17,001 bases of DNA, taken from contig PFJA01000239.1 in the NCBI GenBank assembly GCA_002782905.1, positions 1 to 17,001 on the forward strand, written 5' to 3'. Shown in pieces: positions 1 through 9,057 of this stretch. Each line of letters starts with the position of its first letter. Position 1 is the stretch's first letter. The translations under genes and the position numbers were made by a program. Origin of the DNA: Lysobacterales bacterium CG_4_10_14_3_um_filter_64_11 (GTDB lineage Bacteria; Pseudomonadota; Gammaproteobacteria; Xanthomonadales; Xanthomonadaceae). Under the pieces are notes generated by a model, which made no database searches, was not told where the DNA came from, and was given only the letters and a program-made list of their open reading frames with translations.

Positions 1-101
1 TTTACGCACCGTCCATCGGGTTCATGGTTCGTGTGCAGTTCAAGACACCGGAACACGCCGCTCGCAATGACCGCGAGTCAGAGTTCCCCTGGAGGTCACC
101 C

Positions 102-812
102 ATGGATCGCAAACACTTTCTGCAACTGATGACCGGAGCTGCCAGCGCACTACTGGCAGCTCCGTTCGCAGCCAGACGCGCGCTCGCAGTGCCGGCGGAA
201 TACGATTTCTGGTTTACCCGGCTGATGTACGAATCGGGCGACTGGGACGTCGATGAACGCATGCCGTCCAATCTGATCGATGCGCTGCTGCAATACACCC
301 ACCTGCGGGTCGATCCGAAAGAGCAGGTCATCGCGCTGGCCGACCCGCGCCTGCTGAACGCGCCGATGTGTTACCTGGCCGGCCACAAGCTGGTCGAGTT
401 CAATGCCGATGAGCGGCGCAACTTCGAGCGTTACGTGCGCAATGGCGGTTTCGTGTTCGTGGACGATTGCAACCACGATATCGACGGCCTGTTCGCGCGT
501 TCGTTCGAGGCGCAGATGGCCGAACTTTTCGGCGCCGATTCCCTGCAAAAGCTACCGAAAGGGCACCCGATCTACCGCAGCTTTTTTGCCTTCGATGGTC
601 CGCCGACCACCAGCTTCGAGCTCAATGGCTGGGGTGATGATCTGGTGCATGATTACCTCAAGGGCATTCACATCGATGGCCGCCTCGGGGTGCTGTACAG
701 CAACAAGGATTATGGCTGCGAATGGGATTATGACTGGCGCAACAAGCGCTGGCTGGCCGAAGACAACACCCGTTTTGGCGTCAATATCGTGATGTACGCG
801 CTGAGCGCATGA
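102..812 (+). CDS. DUF4159 family secreted protein
   Basis: I recognise this as a DUF4159-type protein of the kind found with MoxR/DUF58 genes; its biochemical function is unknown. The start is set at the ATG at 102 because GGAGG (91-95) lies at the right distance; an in-frame ATG at 24 has no ribosome binding site and adds 26 unlikely residues. From 102 the product is 236 aa. Its N terminus (MDRKHFLQLM, then an Ala-rich hydrophobic stretch and ARRALA before VPAEYDF) resembles a Tat signal with RK in place of RR, cleaved near residue 30, so export is likely. The mature part has the aromatic-rich YDFWFTRLMYESGDWDVD start, a FVFVDDCNHD segment and GCEWDYDWRNKRW near the end. These are conserved in the family as I remember it, and the fold is thought to be glutamine-amidotransferase-like. 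It is the first gene of the operon, 16 bases before moxR. Confidence 0.85.
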   Translation: MDRKHFLQLMTGAASALLAAPFAARRALAVPAEYDFWFTRLMYESGDWDVDERMPSNLIDALLQYTHLRVDPKEQVIALADPRLLNAPMCYLAGHKLVEFNADERRNFERYVRNGGFVFVDDCNHDIDGLFARSFEAQMAELFGADSLQKLPKGHPIYRSFFAFDGPPTTSFELNGWGDDLVHDYLKGIHIDGRLGVLYSNKDYGCEWDYDWRNKRWLAEDNTRFGVNIVMYALSA

Positions 813-828
813 ATCAGGGAATCTTTGC

Positions 829-1830
<1,002 letters not shown>

Positions 1831-1902
1831 TGAGAACCTCTTGAAAGCTGCTACGCGACCCGACCGAGCGAGCCACTCGCAATGGCTGCAAGAGATCCTC
1901 GA

Positions 1903-2808
1903 ATGGTCGATAACGATCTGATTGCGCCACTGGTGCGGGCGCGCCTGCGTGCGCTGCATTTGCGCATGCGCAGGCCAACCCATACCCCCGGCATCGGTTT
2001 GCAAAGCAGTCGCAATCAAGGGCCAGGGCTTGAGTTTGCACAATATCGCGCCTACCAGCCCGGCGATGATCCGCGCAGCGTGGACTGGAAACTCTACGCC
2101 CGTTCCGATCGCCACTTCGTGCGCGAAGCCGAGCGCGAAAGTCCGCTCAGCGTGTGGTTGCTGATCGATTGTTCGGCATCGATGGCGCAAAGCGACCCTG
2201 ACAATCTGACTTGGACACGCCTTGCTGCCGCGCGCAGCGTGGCCGCTTGCGTCATGGAACTGGCGCTGGCACAGGGCGAACGCTTTGGCCTGGTAGCGGT
2301 CAATGATCGCGGCATCGCACTGCTGCCTGCCGGCAGTGGCACCCGCCAGCGCGATCGCTGCTTGCAGCAATTGCACGCCTTGCGAGCGCAGGGCCAGTGG
2401 CCGGACGAAACCGCGTTGCAACCACTATGGCAGCACCTCGGCGCCAACGCATTGGTGTTGTTGCTGTCGGATGGGTTTGATGAGGCAAGCGTGCTTTTGG
2501 CCGAACGCCTGGCTGCGGCACGCCGCGAGCTGCGTTTTATCCAGATACTCAGCGTCGGCGAACGCGATTTCCGGTTTCGTGGCGATTTCCGTTTCCGCGA
2601 TCCGGAGACCGGCGACGAAGTGCTGGGCAATGCCGAAGCCATGCGCGTCGATTTTCTTGCCCGTTTCGCGCAGGCGCAGACGCAGTTGCAGAAGCGGCTC
2701 GCCGCCAGCGGCATCGATCTGGCAACGCTGTATCTGGATCAGCCGGTCGATACGCCGCTGCAACACTGGTTTGCGGATCACGCCACTGCCGGTGTGGCGC
2801 GACGATGA
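1903..2808 (+). CDS. DUF58 domain protein with VWA/MIDAS motif
   Basis: A cytoplasmic DUF58 protein, the usual partner of MoxR. The hallmark GPGLEFAQYRAYQPGDDPRSVDW is present in the N-terminal third, followed by a von Willebrand A-like domain starting with DCSASM, whose D-x-S-x-S supplies the metal-ion-dependent adhesion site ligands. Two starts are possible: ATG 1903 (301 aa, beginning MVDNDLIAPLVRARL) with AGAGA 7 bases upstream, or ATG 1882 (308 aa), which follows a small GCGAG/CTCGC hairpin and has no good ribosome binding site. I prefer 1903 because its N terminus matches what I recall of the family. The last four bases overlap the next gene (ATGA 2805-2808), so translation is probably coupled. 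Confidence 0.92.
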   Translation: MVDNDLIAPLVRARLRALHLRMRRPTHTPGIGLQSSRNQGPGLEFAQYRAYQPGDDPRSVDWKLYARSDRHFVREAERESPLSVWLLIDCSASMAQSDPDNLTWTRLAAARSVAACVMELALAQGERFGLVAVNDRGIALLPAGSGTRQRDRCLQQLHALRAQGQWPDETALQPLWQHLGANALVLLLSDGFDEASVLLAERLAAARRELRFIQILSVGERDFRFRGDFRFRDPETGDEVLGNAEAMRVDFLARFAQAQTQLQKRLAASGIDLATLYLDQPVDTPLQHWFADHATAGVARR

Positions 2809-4001
2809 GCATCGGCCTGCTGTTTCCGGCGGCACTGACGGCACTGGCCGCACTGGCATTGCCTCTGTTGATTCATCTCACTCGGCGCAGCGACCGCCAG
2901 TTGATGACGTTCGCCGCGCTGCGCTGGCTGCGTGCGAAGGAGCGTGCGCGCCGGCGACTGCGCATCGACGAATGGGTGTTGCTGGCACTGCGTTTGTTGT
3001 TGCTGGCGGCGGTGGTGGTGCTGCTGGCGCAGCCGGTATGGTTCGCTGCCGGCAATGCGCAGCCGTGGGTCGTGGTGGTGCCTGGCGCCGATCCCGACGC
3101 GCTCGCCGACGACCCCGCGTTGCGCGCTGCCGATTGGCATTGGTTGGCGCCGGGCTTTCCCGCGTTCGGCGGTGCCGCGCCGCAGCCGTCGCGCGAAGCC
3201 GCCAGCCTGCTGCGTGAACTCGACGCCACGCTGGCGCCGACCCAGCCACTCACCGTGATCGTGCCTGAGCGCCTGAGCGGCCTGGATGGCGAGCGCATCG
3301 TGCTGGGCCGCGCAGTCGATTGGCATGTCGTTGCGGCGCTGGCATTGCCCGCCGCCACGGCGCCTGCAGCGATGACGCCAACGGTAGCGATCCGCCACGA
3401 CGCTGCGCATGCCGCCATCAGCCGCTACTTCGCCGCCGCCGTCAATGCCTGGACTGCCGGCGATGACGATCGCGGTGCTGAACCATCGCCGCCATCGTTG
3501 GCGATCGCTCCCGCAGCCCTCGATGTCGCGTTGCCGGCCGGCACCGACTGGCTGCTGTGGCTATCCGACGAAGCGCCGCCAGCGGCTATCGCCAGTTGGC
3601 TTGCCGACGGCGGCAGCGTGCTGCGAGTGGCCCGCACCGCCACCGCTGACGCTGACGAAGACGCGGCAGTCGAAATCTGGCGCAGCCAGCAAACCACCAC
3701 CTGGCTATCGGCACAGCGCCGTGGCCGCGGACGCATGCTGATCGTGCACGGCGCGCCCGATGTCGCGCAGCTACCCGAAGTGCTGCACCCCGAGTTTGCA
3801 CTGTTGCTGCGCAGTTGGCTTGTTCCGCCCGCGCGCGCACCGGCGCAAGCGATGGCCCGCGATGTGGCACCCACGCATGGCCTGGCGGCGTGGCCAGCGC
3901 ATGGCAAGCCGCTGCACGACGCGATGCTCTGGCTGATCATCGCGCTGTGGCTGGTTGAGCGCATTCTCGCCAGCGCCCGCCGCAAGGCCGCTCGCGCATG
4001 A
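2805..4001 (+). CDS. BatA N-terminal domain membrane protein
   Basis: A 398-aa inner-membrane protein. Residues 1-80 form the BatA-type double-transmembrane N terminus: helix about 4-24, the basic loop LLIHLTRRSDRQLMTFAALR, and helix about 57-79 ending in LAQPVWF. A third hydrophobic helix lies near residues 373-389, followed by a basic tail (ARRKAARA). The roughly 290 residues between would be periplasmic. I see no DxSxS there, so unlike full BatA/BatB proteins it appears to lack a working MIDAS. In related operons this gene follows DUF58, and it may anchor the MoxR/DUF58 machine to the membrane; that role is inferred. It overlaps both neighbours by ATGA (2805-2808 and 3998-4001). Confidence 0.88.
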   Translation: MSIGLLFPAALTALAALALPLLIHLTRRSDRQLMTFAALRWLRAKERARRRLRIDEWVLLALRLLLLAAVVVLLAQPVWFAAGNAQPWVVVVPGADPDALADDPALRAADWHWLAPGFPAFGGAAPQPSREAASLLRELDATLAPTQPLTVIVPERLSGLDGERIVLGRAVDWHVVAALALPAATAPAAMTPTVAIRHDAAHAAISRYFAAAVNAWTAGDDDRGAEPSPPSLAIAPAALDVALPAGTDWLLWLSDEAPPAAIASWLADGGSVLRVARTATADADEDAAVEIWRSQQTTTWLSAQRRGRGRMLIVHGAPDVAQLPEVLHPEFALLLRSWLVPPARAPAQAMARDVAPTHGLAAWPAHGKPLHDAMLWLIIALWLVERILASARRKAARA

Positions 4002-6148
4002 GCACGCGCAGGCAACTCGCCGCCTTGCTGCGCACCGTGCGCTTGCGCCGCGCGCTGCTGGTGCTGGCTTGCGCGTTGCCCGTGCTGGCCGTCGCCGCTG
4101 CTGTCGACTGGCGCTGGCTGGGCAGCGATTTTGCCGCCACGATACCAACCGCCGGGCTGCTGGCGGCCATGCTGTGCGCGAGTATCGTTGCCAGCCGCCT
4201 GGACTTGCCATGGCTGTGTCGGCAACTCGACGCCACGTACCGCGAACTGGACGACAGCAGCGCCCTGCTGCTGCTGCGCCCGGCCAACTTGCCAGCACTC
4301 AGCCAACTGCAACGTGCCCGCGTCGCACAGCGCTTGCAGCGCGCGCGTGCCGCCGCTCTGCACCCGGCCTGGCCGCGTGCCCGGTTGTTGACGCTGTGGC
4401 TCGTCGCCGCCATCACCGTGGCCGCCATCGCGCTCGCCCCGATCACACCAGCGCCGCTGCCAGAACCACCAGAGCCGCCCGTCAGCACCGCCCCGGCGGT
4501 CATCGTGCCGCATCTGGCCGCGGCGCAACTGGACATCACGCCGCCGCTGTACACCGGGCTGGCGGCCAGCACCAGCAACACGCTCGATGCCGAGGTGGTG
4601 CAAGGTTCACGTCTGCGTTGGCGGCTGCGTTTCGAACCGGAGCCGCGCGAGCCGAGCCTGATTTTTCTCGATGGCTCGGTGCTGCCGCTGACGCCGGTCG
4701 ATGGCCAATGGCAGGGCGAGCGCACGCTGTCGGCAGCGGCGTTGTATCGCATCGAGATCGCCGCGGCAGCAAGCGAATCGGGCACGCGCATTTACCGCAT
4801 CCAAACACTGCCCGACCAGCCGCCGGAGCTGCGCGTGATCGAACCGGCGCAGGCACTGACGCGATACCGGCCCGGGCAACGCATCTGGACACTGCTATTC
4901 GAGGCCAGTGATGACTACGGCCTTGGCCGCGCGCAAGTGGCAATCACCCACAGCCAGGGCAGTGGCGAGAACGTGCAGTTCAACGACGCCGTGAGCAGCG
5001 TTGCCGGCCGCGGCAGCGCCACCCGCCGGCAGTACCGCCATGATATCGATCTCGATGCGCTGGGCTATGGCGAAGGCGATGACCTGATCGTGCGCCTGTC
5101 GGTACGCGACAACCGCCAGCCCGAGGCCAACCGCAGCACGCATCCGAGCCTGATCCTGCGCTGGCCGCCGGCGGCGAGCGCGGCCAGCGACGCGCTCGAC
5201 GGCATCATGCAATCCACCCTGCCCGCCTATTTCCGCAGCCAGCGGCAAATCATCATCGACGCCGAAGCCCTGCTCGCCGAGCAGCCGCAATTGTCGAAAA
5301 CGACCTTTGTCGATCGCGCCGATGCGATCGGCGTGGATCAACGCATCCTGCGCCTGCGCTATGGCCAGTTCCTCGGCGAAGAAGCCGAGGGCAGCGAACG
5401 CCCGCCGAACACCGACGACAGCGACGAATCCGATCCCGGCCATGGCGACCCCGATCATGATCACGCTGCCGCACCGGGCCGGCTCGGCGACGACGTGGCG
5501 GTGGTGGCGGAGTTTGGCCACAGCCACGACCACGCCGAGGCCACCACCCTGTTCGATCCGGCCACCCGCGCCTTGCTCAAGTCGGCGCTGGATGCGATGT
5601 GGCAATCCGAGGGCATGCTGCGTCAGGGGCACCCTGCGGCGGCCCTGCCGCACGCCTATCGCGCGCTGGACTTCATCAAGCAGGTGCAGCAGGCCAGCCG
5701 CATCTATCTCGCCCGCGTCGGGTTGGAGTTGCCGCCGATCGAGTTTGCGCGCCGGCTCAGCGGCAAACCCGCCGGCCAACGCTCGCGCCGCGATCCGCTG
5801 GCCGCTGCCGATGTCCAGCGCCGGCCGGTAGCCGAAGCCTGGCAGGCGCTCGATCGGCCCGCGCTGGACATCGCCCCCACCCTCGCGGCGCTGGCCGACT
5901 GGATCGTGACGCAGGACGACCCCGATGGCGCCTTGCTCGACGCCCTTGCCGCGACCGCCACGCTGCGCCGCGATCCGCAGTGCGCCGCCTGCCGCAGCCA
6001 ACTCAAGCAGGCGCTGTGGCCACTGTTGCCGATACCACCCGCGAATGCCAATCTTCGTCCGCAGCTTTCCGCTACGGCACGCGCCTACCTTGATGCCATC
6101 GAACGCAACAGCAGCGACCCACACCCGCCGCACGGGACACCCCCATGA
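3998..6148 (+). CDS. DUF4175-like membrane protein with His/Asp-rich segment
   Basis: A 716-aa membrane protein that I recognise as DUF4175-like; function unknown. Transmembrane segments are predicted by eye at about 18-36, 49-66 and 131-150, followed by a proline-rich linker (151-164) and a long, presumably periplasmic region. Residues 473-489 are rich in Asp and His (DDSDESDPGHGDPDHDH), and EFGHSHDHAE follows at 505-514. The stretch from there through LLKSALDAMWQ and FIKQVQQASRIYLARVG is the best conserved part of the family as I remember it. A CxxC pair lies at 662-665. The His clusters suggest metal binding, which would suit a MoxR-type maturation system, but no binding is shown. It starts and ends in 4-base overlaps, so it is tightly coupled to its neighbours. 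Confidence 0.82.
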   Translation: MSTRRQLAALLRTVRLRRALLVLACALPVLAVAAAVDWRWLGSDFAATIPTAGLLAAMLCASIVASRLDLPWLCRQLDATYRELDDSSALLLLRPANLPALSQLQRARVAQRLQRARAAALHPAWPRARLLTLWLVAAITVAAIALAPITPAPLPEPPEPPVSTAPAVIVPHLAAAQLDITPPLYTGLAASTSNTLDAEVVQGSRLRWRLRFEPEPREPSLIFLDGSVLPLTPVDGQWQGERTLSAAALYRIEIAAAASESGTRIYRIQTLPDQPPELRVIEPAQALTRYRPGQRIWTLLFEASDDYGLGRAQVAITHSQGSGENVQFNDAVSSVAGRGSATRRQYRHDIDLDALGYGEGDDLIVRLSVRDNRQPEANRSTHPSLILRWPPAASAASDALDGIMQSTLPAYFRSQRQIIIDAEALLAEQPQLSKTTFVDRADAIGVDQRILRLRYGQFLGEEAEGSERPPNTDDSDESDPGHGDPDHDHAAAPGRLGDDVAVVAEFGHSHDHAEATTLFDPATRALLKSALDAMWQSEGMLRQGHPAAALPHAYRALDFIKQVQQASRIYLARVGLELPPIEFARRLSGKPAGQRSRRDPLAAADVQRRPVAEAWQALDRPALDIAPTLAALADWIVTQDDPDGALLDALAATATLRRDPQCAACRSQLKQALWPLLPIPPANANLRPQLSATARAYLDAIERNSSDPHPPHGTPP

Positions 6149-7932
6149 TGGCTTTGCCGACGCTCATGGCCGGCATCCTGCTGGCTGTCCTCGCGCTCGC
6201 CAGCGCCCGCCTGCTCGCGCAGGCCGTGCGCGTGCCCGCCGCCGGCTTTCGCCGGCCACGCGCCTGGCGCGTGAGCGTGCTGATTGCGTTGCATGCGCTC
6301 AGTGCCGCGCTGCTGTGGTTGACCCTGTTCCCGCCGCTGCAAACCGTGCCCGCCGCGGGATTGACGGTGTTCACCGCCGGCGCCGACGCCACCGCGAGCG
6401 GGCCAGCCGTTACTTTGCCCGAAGCGCCGCAAGGCTTGCACGGCGAACGCGTACCCGATCTCGCCACCGCCCTGCGTCGCCACGGCACCATCGGCCAGCT
6501 GCACGTCATCGGCAATGGCTTGTCGGCGCGCGACCGCGACGCCGCGCAGGGGCTTGATCTGCTGTTCAGCCCAGGCGCCGAACCAAGCGGTCTGATCGAT
6601 CTGCACGCACCGCACTGGCCGCGTGCCGGCCAGTACTGGCAAGTGCGTGGCCGCGTCCAGGGCAGCGCCGATACCCGCGCCGTGCTGCTCGCTCCCGACG
6701 ACAACATCATCGACAGCGCGCCGATCGACCGCGAAGGCCGCTTCGTGCTGAACGCGCAGGCGCGCAGCCCCGGCCAGACGGTTTTTCAACTGCGCTTGCT
6801 CGATGCCGACGATCAGGTGCAGGCCAGCCATGCCGTAGCGGTGGCCACCCGCAGCGGCGATCCGCTGCGCGTCGCCGTTTACGCCGGCGGCAGCAATGCC
6901 GAACTCAAATACCTGCGCCGCTGGCTGCGCGATGCCGGCGTGCCATTGCGCAGCGAGCTGCGCATCAGCCCAACGGTTAGCTTGCGTGATCGAGCACTCG
7001 ATCTGAGCGCCGACAACCTTGCCCAACTCGACGTGTTGATGATCGACGATCGCGCCTGGTATGGGCTGGCCAGCAGCGTGCGCGACGCCATCGTGCGCGC
7101 CGCGCGTGGCGGCCTGGGTGTACTGCTGCTGCTCACCGGCGAGCCCGACCGCGAGCAGCGCCAGCAACTGACCACACTGGGCTTCGCGGTCGCGGCGGCG
7201 GACGTATCGCGAACCGTGCGCCTGCATCGGCAGCAGCCGATCGCCGCGGCAAACAGCGACGACGATGCGCCCGCGGCGAAACCACTGGAACTGTCGCGAC
7301 GCGCGCTGCACGTTGCTGCCGCCGCCTCGCAACCCTTGCTGCGCGCCGACGACGGCGAAGCACTCGCGCTATGGCGTGCCAGCGGCCGCGGCCGGGTTGC
7401 GCTGTGGTGGCTCACCGACAGCTTTCGCCTGGTGCTGTCCGGTGCGGCCAGCGAACATGCCAACCTCTGGCGTGATGCGCTGTCAACGATCGCCCGACCG
7501 CGCGCAATTGCGGCACCGCAGATCACCCCGGAACGGCCGCGCGACGGCACCCGCCTGACGCTATGTGCCGCCACCGACATGCAGGTGCAAACGCCCACCG
7601 GCCAACGCGTTGCCCTGCTGCCACGGCGCCTCGCCAGCGGCCAGCGCTGCGCCGGTTTCTGGCCGCAAGCGGACGGCTGGCATGTTGTGCAATCCGCCGA
7701 TCAGCAGTGGCCGTTCTACGTCTACCCACGCAACCAGGACGCCGCCATGCAGGCCTGGCACGATCGGCACAGCACCGCGCAACTGGCTACCTTCGCAGGC
7801 ACAGCGCAACCGGCGCAGGCCAGCACCCGCGCATCGCCATGGCCCTACGCGCTGGCCTGGCTGCTGGCATTGGCCATGTTGTGGGTATTCGAACGCCTGC
7901 CGGTTGGCTATCGGCCGAGCACCGCTCCGTGA
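6145..7932 (+). CDS. membrane protein of unknown function, last gene of MoxR operon
   Basis: A 595-aa protein with two N-terminal transmembrane segments (about 5-25 and 43-61), a long soluble, presumably periplasmic middle, and one C-terminal helix (about 567-583) ending in ERLPVGYRPSTAP. The layout resembles that of the BatA-like protein at 2805-4001. Inside the soluble part, residues around 414 read GRGRVALWWLTDSFRLVLSG, a motif typical of the glutamine-amidotransferase-like domains in membrane proteins of MoxR/BatA clusters. I see no convincing catalytic Cys/His pair and assign no enzyme activity. The ATG at 6145 overlaps the previous stop (ATGA 6145-6148); a second ATG at 6148 is equally possible. 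It ends the operon; no clear intrinsic terminator with a T-run follows. Confidence 0.8.
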   Translation: MMALPTLMAGILLAVLALASARLLAQAVRVPAAGFRRPRAWRVSVLIALHALSAALLWLTLFPPLQTVPAAGLTVFTAGADATASGPAVTLPEAPQGLHGERVPDLATALRRHGTIGQLHVIGNGLSARDRDAAQGLDLLFSPGAEPSGLIDLHAPHWPRAGQYWQVRGRVQGSADTRAVLLAPDDNIIDSAPIDREGRFVLNAQARSPGQTVFQLRLLDADDQVQASHAVAVATRSGDPLRVAVYAGGSNAELKYLRRWLRDAGVPLRSELRISPTVSLRDRALDLSADNLAQLDVLMIDDRAWYGLASSVRDAIVRAARGGLGVLLLLTGEPDREQRQQLTTLGFAVAAADVSRTVRLHRQQPIAAANSDDDAPAAKPLELSRRALHVAAAASQPLLRADDGEALALWRASGRGRVALWWLTDSFRLVLSGAASEHANLWRDALSTIARPRAIAAPQITPERPRDGTRLTLCAATDMQVQTPTGQRVALLPRRLASGQRCAGFWPQADGWHVVQSADQQWPFYVYPRNQDAAMQAWHDRHSTAQLATFAGTAQPAQASTRASPWPYALAWLLALAMLWVFERLPVGYRPSTAP

Positions 7933-7943
7933 ATCAGGCAGTC

Positions 7944-7971
7944 ATTGCGACGAGTGCAGCGACATCGCAAT
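7944..7971. repeat. dispersed palindromic repeat unit (ATTGCGA/TCGCAAT)
   Basis: Perfect 7-base arms ATTGCGA (7944-7950) and TCGCAAT (7965-7971) surround a 14-base loop containing GAGTGCAGCGAC. The pattern GTCATTGCGA..GAG.GCAGCGAC..GCAAT matches an intergenic repeat that I recall as scattered through many Xanthomonadales and other gammaproteobacterial genomes. A half copy in the opposite sense (CGCAATGAC, 63-71) lies before the first gene. The rest of the 280-base gap (7933-8212) contains a GCGGCG/CGCCGC pair (8074-8079, 8091-8096) and CGGGATGACGGGCG, which look like decayed repeat ends. No gene is visible there. Confidence 0.5.
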
Positions 7972-8212
7972 TGAGGCCCGGTAATCGCCATGAATCCGCG
8001 CAAGCAGCGTGCGCCCGCGGTCGTGGGCGCAAGCGGCACCCTCTGAAAACAACTGCGTGGAGATTCTGGGGGTGCGGCGGCTGGGCGGAGCGCCGCGAGC
8101 CGGATGTCACTCGCAAGCGGCGGGATGACGGGCGTTCGCATGGCTTTGGACCAAGGGGACATTGCAACTTTGCGCTAACACGTCATCGAGATGGGCCTGC
8201 CGAGGTCATGCC

Positions 8213-8458
8213 ATGGTGATACCGTCAGTCGCCATCTCCCTTCCCGATCCGGTATGTGACGCCGCTGAGCGGCTGGCCGGCGAACTTCGCGTGTCGCGCA
8301 GCCCACTCTATGCTCAGGCGCTTGCTCAGTACCTTGAGCGTTTTAGCGCGCCAGTTGTTACGGCCACGCTGAATGCCACGTATGAGCGAGAAGCTTCCTC
8401 ACTCGACCTCGCTCCGGCACAGGCCCAGTCAGCGGCACTCCCCGATGCAACGTGGTGA
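8213..8458 (+). CDS. ribbon-helix-helix antitoxin (MazE/CopG-like)
   Basis: An 81-aa protein. The N-terminal 45 residues have the ribbon-helix-helix pattern of MazE-type antitoxins: a beta strand (VAISLPDPV), helix 1 (CDAAERLAGEL), the turn RVSRSPLY, and helix 2 (AQALAQYLERF). The C-terminal part, rich in Ala, Gln and Glu, would be the unstructured toxin-binding tail. The start is the ATG at 8213 because GAGG (8202-8205) stands 7 bases before it; extending upstream only adds residues read from repeat-like DNA. The toxin start lies 14 bases inside the end of this gene, the usual antitoxin-toxin arrangement. Such antitoxins normally bind their own promoter and neutralise the toxin. Here the toxin is frameshifted, so the protein may be an orphan. 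Confidence 0.82.
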   Translation: MVIPSVAISLPDPVCDAAERLAGELRVSRSPLYAQALAQYLERFSAPVVTATLNATYEREASSLDLAPAQAQSAALPDATW

Positions 8459-8782
8459 GATTTGGTGGGCTTCACTGCTCACCCCAACAGGTTCTGGCCC
8501 AGGATATCGCAGACCGGTCCTGGTACGCCAATCCAACCCGTTCAACGAGAGCCAAATCGCCACGGTCATCGTGGCGGTAGTCACGTCCAACCTCGCACTG
8601 GCTAGGGCACCGGCAAGGTTCGCCTCGGCAAGTCCGATTCTGGGTTAGCCACGCCATCGGTCGTCAATGTGTCGCAAATTCTTACACTCGATCGCGTCTT
8701 GCTGACGGAGCGCGTTCGTTCAGTTCCGGCAGCAAGTCTTTCGCGGGTCAATGAGGGCGTCAAACTGGTCCTCGGTCCATGA
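8445..8782 (+). pseudogene. MazF/PemK family endoribonuclease toxin, single-base frameshift
   Basis: MazF/PemK toxins cut mRNA at short sequence motifs. From the ATG at 8445 the protein begins MQRGEIWWASLLTPTGSGPG and continues through YRRPVLV and VIVAVVTSNL, the typical MazF N-terminal half with the conserved Arg and Thr/Ser. After Pro56 (8610-8612) this frame drifts to a stop at 8646-8648 (67 aa). In the -1 frame from 8612 the reading is GKVRLGKSDSGL, then PSVVNVSQILTLDR and a tail ending VNEGVKLVLGP with TGA at 8780-8782, exactly the missing MazF C-terminal half. One added base at 8610-8613 (for example CCGG to CCGGG) restores a 112-aa protein of normal length. I see no slippery heptamer, so a recent one-base deletion or a sequence error is likelier than programmed frameshifting. 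Confidence 0.85.
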
Positions 8783-9057
8783 CGCGCAACGAATAAGGTT
8801 GGAACGTGCGCAGCACGATCTGAACCGTTTGTTGGACGATCTTGCTCGTGGGCGCGCGCCGTGAACGCAATTTTAGCCGTCGCATGGCATCGAACCCGCA
8901 TCCGGCGCTCCGCGCCACCTCGCTGCGCGCCGCGTCCCTCACGCACTGCGTTCGGGCGTTCGACGTTGCGCAAGCCGATGGCTTGCAAGCGCAACCTCTC
9001 ACCCCGGCGGGAGAAGGCGTCAGCGCGTACCTGCTGCGCAGCACAGTCGATGCGCGA
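8783..9057. repeat. repeat-rich intergenic region with a strong hairpin
   Basis: This 275-base gap lies between the convergent toxin-antitoxin locus and recJ, and I see no gene in it. GTTGCGCAAGCC (8965-8976) pairs with GGCTT-GCAA-GCGCAAC (8980-8995): 12 paired bases, a GAT loop and a 4-base bulge. It could stabilise or end the recJ transcript, although there is no T-run. Next to it are AACCCGCATCCGGCGCTCCGC (8893-8913) and CTCTCACCCCGGCGGGAGAAG (8997-9017), which resemble dispersed intergenic repeats of Xanthomonadales genomes as I remember them. Confidence 0.4.

Noticed and set aside
3425..4603. Minus-strand open frame of 392 codons across two MoxR-operon genes
   Set aside because: It spans the ATGA junction of two real plus-strand genes and has Gln/Arg/Gly-rich shadow composition.
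8074..8096. Intrinsic terminator after the MoxR operon
   Set aside because: The GCGGCG/CGCCGC stem has an 11-base loop and no T-run, and lies over 140 bases beyond the stop.
8607..8618. Programmed -1 frameshifting in the toxin gene
   Set aside because: The shift window (GCACCGGCAAGG) contains no X XXY YYZ slippery heptamer, and no clear downstream structure was seen; a deletion explains it more simply.
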